From contig NZ_OZ255835.1 in assembly GCF_965277665.1 (NCBI RefSeq), positions 2,976,001 to 3,040,000 on the forward strand: a stretch of DNA of 64,000 bases, read 5' to 3'. This document shows, in pieces, positions 61,452 to 64,000 of this stretch. Both the position numbers and the translations under genes were made by a program. Numbering within the stretch: the first letter of the stretch is position 1; the number at the start of each line of letters is the position of its first letter. Source of the stretch: Lichenicoccus sp965277665. GTDB taxonomy: Bacteria > Pseudomonadota > Alphaproteobacteria > Acetobacterales > Acetobacteraceae. Below the pieces are notes generated by a model. That model made no database searches. It had not been told where the DNA came from and saw nothing but the letters and a program-made list of their open reading frames with translations.

Positions 61452-62909
61452 ATGACCGGGCATTTGCAGCACAGCCTCCTCCTCCAGAAGCGGGCCGTTC
61501 TGCGCGAGCCGGTTCCGGGTGCCGCGCCGCGCCGCGCCGCCCTAGCCGGGCTCGAGCGGCTGCTGCGCGGCAATGCCGGGCGCCTGCAGCGCGCGGTCAT
61601 GGCCGACTTCGGCAACCGCGCGCACCCCGAGACGGTGCTGGCCGAGATCCTGCCGCTGCTGGACGCCATCGTCTATGCGCGCGCGCGGGTCGCAGGCTGG
61701 ATGCGGCCACAACGGGTGCCGGTGGGACTGCGGTTCCAGCCCGGGCAGGCCTGGGTGGAGATGCGTCCGGTCGGCTGTGTCGGGATCGTCTCGCCGTGGA
61801 ACTACCCGTTCCTGCTGTCGCTGCAGCCGGTGATCGACGCGCTGGCCGCCGGCTGCCGCGTCATGCTCAAACCGTCCGAGCTGAGCCCTGCCTGCGCCGA
61901 TCTGCTGGCGACGCTGCTCGCCGAGGTCTTCGATCCCGAGGATGTCGCCGTCATGCAAGGGGACGCAGCGATGGCGCGCGCCTTCTGCGCCCTCGAATTC
62001 GACCACCTGCTGTTCACCGGCTCGACCGGCGTGGGCCGCGAGGTGATGCAGTCCGCGGCACGCAACCTCGTGCCGGTCACTCTGGAACTCGGCGGCAAGT
62101 CGCCCGCGATCCTGTGCCCGGATCGGGTCGCCACCGACGCGGCCCGCCGCCGGACCGCCCACAGCCTGGCCGTCGGCAAGTTCTTCAATGCCGGCCAGAC
62201 CTGCCTGGCGCCGGACTATGTGCTGGCGCCGCGCGCCCATCTCGCCGCCACCGCCGAGGCCCTGGCCGAAGCCGCCAGGCGCCTGTACCCGAGCATCCTC
62301 GACAACCCGGACTACACCGGACTGATCAGCAACCGCCACCAGGATCGCCTGCTCGGCCTGGTCGCGGATGCCGCGCAGCGGGGCCTGGCAATACTGCGAC
62401 ACCCGGACGATCGCGCTGACCGGCAGGGGCTGCTGCGTGCCCAGCGCCGGCTGCCGCCGACCGTCGTCATGTTTCCCGACCTCGCCGCCACTGCCACGGA
62501 GACGGCCATGATGCAGGAGGAGATCTTCGGGCCGGTGCTGCCGGTGCTGCCCTACGACAGTGTCGAGCAGGCGGCGGCGTTCGTGAACGCACGCCCGGTG
62601 CCGCTTGCGCTATACTGCTACACGGACGATCGCGCGCAACAACGCCACGTGCTCGACACCACGCGGTCCGGCGGCGTCACCCTGAACGGCACGCTGCTGC
62701 ACTGCGCGCAACCGGGGCTGCCGTTCGGCGGCCTCGGCCACAGTGGCACCGGCGCCTATCACGGCCATGCCGGATTCCTGCGCTTCTCGCACCGGCGGGC
62801 AATCTACCGGCCAGGCCGGTTCAGCGGCTTCACCTGGATGACGCCGCCGCATGGCGCGATGACACGGCGAGCGCTCACGCTGATGCTGGGCCGCAAGCCG
62901 CAAGCCTGA
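61452..62909 (+). CDS. Aldehyde dehydrogenase (coniferyl-aldehyde-dehydrogenase-like)
   Basis: This is a 485-residue NAD(P)-dependent enzyme. Catalytic residues are Glu212 (VTLELGGKSPAIL) and Cys251 (FFNAGQTCLAPDYVL), and the cofactor region is HLLFTGSTGVGREVMQ. The RVPVGLRFQPGQAWVEMRPVGCVGIVSPWNYPFLL wording and the ending LGHSGTGAYHGHAGFLRFSHRRAIYRP match the CalB/YhfG-like group that oxidises aryl and long-chain aldehydes. The membrane-like C-terminal motif FSGFTWMTPPHG is also typical. The 200-bp gap upstream shows no other gene. Confidence 0.9.
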   Translation: MTGHLQHSLLLQKRAVLREPVPGAAPRRAALAGLERLLRGNAGRLQRAVMADFGNRAHPETVLAEILPLLDAIVYARARVAGWMRPQRVPVGLRFQPGQAWVEMRPVGCVGIVSPWNYPFLLSLQPVIDALAAGCRVMLKPSELSPACADLLATLLAEVFDPEDVAVMQGDAAMARAFCALEFDHLLFTGSTGVGREVMQSAARNLVPVTLELGGKSPAILCPDRVATDAARRRTAHSLAVGKFFNAGQTCLAPDYVLAPRAHLAATAEALAEAARRLYPSILDNPDYTGLISNRHQDRLLGLVADAAQRGLAILRHPDDRADRQGLLRAQRRLPPTVVMFPDLAATATETAMMQEEIFGPVLPVLPYDSVEQAAAFVNARPVPLALYCYTDDRAQQRHVLDTTRSGGVTLNGTLLHCAQPGLPFGGLGHSGTGAYHGHAGFLRFSHRRAIYRPGRFSGFTWMTPPHGAMTRRALTLMLGRKPQA

Positions 62910-62951
62910 AGCCTCGTTTCAGCGAAACGCTGATCGCGACTTCAGAGAGTG

Positions 62952-64000
62952 TCACACGGCGGCCGCACCGAAGGCGGCAACGGCGTTGCGACACAGCAGC
63001 AACCAGGTCGCAGGATCGAAATCGTTTGCGTTGCTCAGCGAGATCGTGCGCAGGGTGCCGTGCAGCAGCCGGTCGGAGACCCATTCGACGTCACCCGGCC
63101 GGTGCTCGTCGTCCTCCGGCGTGACCCAGAGCAGCTTGTTCACCGTGCCGAACTGGTTCAGGGCGGCGTGCAGGGCCAGGACTTCATGCGGATCCCGAGT
63201 CACGGCGCGCTTGTAGACGAAGATCTTCTCGCCATCCTCGAGATCCTCGCGCAGCTTGCGCGTCAGGTAGCGCGTCTTGACCTCGTTGTCGCGCAGCACG
63301 CTGTCGGCATCGCTGTCATGCTGGTAGCGGAAGGTGTGGTAGGCGACGCCGTAGATGCGGTCCTGTATCCAGTATTCGCCGCCGACGATGATGGTGCCCA
63401 GCGAGCCGGGCTCGCCGAGGTTGCCGAACCCCTCGTCGAGCAGCCGGATCAGCCGGTACGCATCGCCCAGCCCGGCAAACCGCAGCAGCCCGACCGGCTC
63501 GGCGGCGAAATGTCGTTGCACCAGCCCGAACTCGCAATTGTCGCCGATATTCTCGAACAGCATCATCAGTTCGGCATCGGTATGTTGCCTGGCGCCCAGC
63601 GTCGTGCCGAGCGACAGGTCGAGACCGGCAAGGTCGAAGCCGTCCGCATGATGGAATTCGAGCGCGAGCGGCCCCTGGGGGCCCTGGCCGGGCGGCAGCC
63701 AGAACGCAAATCGCGCCCCGTCCCGCTGCCAGCGTGCATCCAGGGCGGCGACGCCGATGCATCGGCCGTTGGCAACGATGCGTATCCGGTCGGGCGGCCG
63801 CTCGGCCGTAACGGCGTGCGGCACCTGCACCGGCATCAGGGTGACGCTCAGCAGATGGCGGGATGCAGCGGGCACCACGGCCAGCCCGGCCATACAGGGC
63901 GATGCAATCGCCCGCGCCACGGTGCCGGAATCGCGCGACCAGCCGGGGCCGAAGGTGAATGTGCCGCTCTGCCCTGCGCTTGCGTGGCCGGCCGGATAGC
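62952..64000 (-). CDS. Uncharacterised protein, 5' end beyond window
   Basis: The frame is open from 64000 to the stop at 62952 (about 349 residues seen). Its N-terminal portion, GTFTFGPGW, RDSGTVARAI and SVTLMPVQVP, looks like a carbohydrate-binding or beta-sandwich start. The second part has ELMMLFENIGDNCEFGLVQRHFAAEPVGLLRFAGLGDAYRLIRLLDEGF. The xxGDNCEFGxVQRxxxxExxxLLRF pattern recurs in uncharacterised proteins near glycan genes, as I recall it. FRYQHDSDADSV and KIFVYKRAVTRDPHE follow. The function is not known. It is convergent with the aldehyde dehydrogenase gene. Confidence 0.6.
   Translation of the reverse strand, partial: YPAGHASAGQSGTFTFGPGWSRDSGTVARAIASPCMAGLAVVPAASRHLLSVTLMPVQVPHAVTAERPPDRIRIVANGRCIGVAALDARWQRDGARFAFWLPPGQGPQGPLALEFHHADGFDLAGLDLSLGTTLGARQHTDAELMMLFENIGDNCEFGLVQRHFAAEPVGLLRFAGLGDAYRLIRLLDEGFGNLGEPGSLGTIIVGGEYWIQDRIYGVAYHTFRYQHDSDADSVLRDNEVKTRYLTRKLREDLEDGEKIFVYKRAVTRDPHEVLALHAALNQFGTVNKLLWVTPEDDEHRPGDVEWVSDRLLHGTLRTISLSNANDFDPATWLLLCRNAVAAFGAAAV

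Overview
The window is high-GC DNA (around 70% by eye) with tightly packed genes, frequent 4-nt stop/start overlaps and alphaproteobacterial gene content. Markers include sppA next to ihfB, trxB next to a LysR gene, heme A synthase, mlaEF beside radA and a complete motAB pair. Gene families and hairpin-rich intergenic repeats suggest an acetic-acid-bacteria-type organism (Rhodospirillales/Acetobacteraceae). That placement is inference; no rRNA, tRNA or CRISPR was seen to confirm it.

Layout. 1-12 kb: the end of heme A synthase, an LplT-like transporter, tldD, three further MFS transporters (Bcr/CflA, EntS-like, YcaD-like), a lower-GC islet with a SleB-like wall hydrolase, and a membrane protein joining an HdeD-like domain to a possible papain-like domain. 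11.5-14.6 kb: radA, mlaF, mlaE. 14.7-26 kb: a surface-polysaccharide block with galE, UDP-glucuronate decarboxylase, UDP-glucose dehydrogenase, two GT61 glycosyltransferases, a TPR/GT-D-like protein, a hybrid PAS histidine kinase and a secreted beta-helix-like protein. 26-36 kb: dnaB, hldE, gmk, a TylF-type methyltransferase, a Cys/Met-metabolism PLP enzyme, an aldo/keto reductase, a shikimate dehydrogenase homologue and two cupins.

36-42 kb holds the most interesting locus. It is a five-gene operon (ACP, KAS, type III polyketide synthase, methyltransferase, FAD oxidoreductase) with overlapping or nearly touching genes, and a chalcone-isomerase-like exported protein is divergent from it. The set resembles the known bacterial phenolic-lipid logic of PKS, O-methyltransferase and flavin hydroxylase, but carries its own ACP and ketosynthase, probably for starter-chain supply.

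42-52 kb: a GGDEF/EAL protein with a degenerate GGDEF motif, free-Met-sulfoxide reductase, a Nudix protein, motAB, two lipid-linked glycosyltransferases, an Lrp regulator, trxB and a LysR regulator. 52-56 kb: a one-way run of small exported proteins followed by a DUF1800/DUF1501 pair. 56-64 kb: manC, a DUF429-like gene, two small unknowns, ihfB, sppA, an aldehyde dehydrogenase and the 3' part of an uncharacterised gene that leaves the window.

Three families of structured intergenic repeats punctuate the window. Family A is a 160-180 bp element with inverted ends, in three copies. Family B is a four-hairpin element, in three copies. Family C is a short GAGCATGATC palindrome, in several copies. 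Several copies touch or supply stop codons of neighbouring genes.
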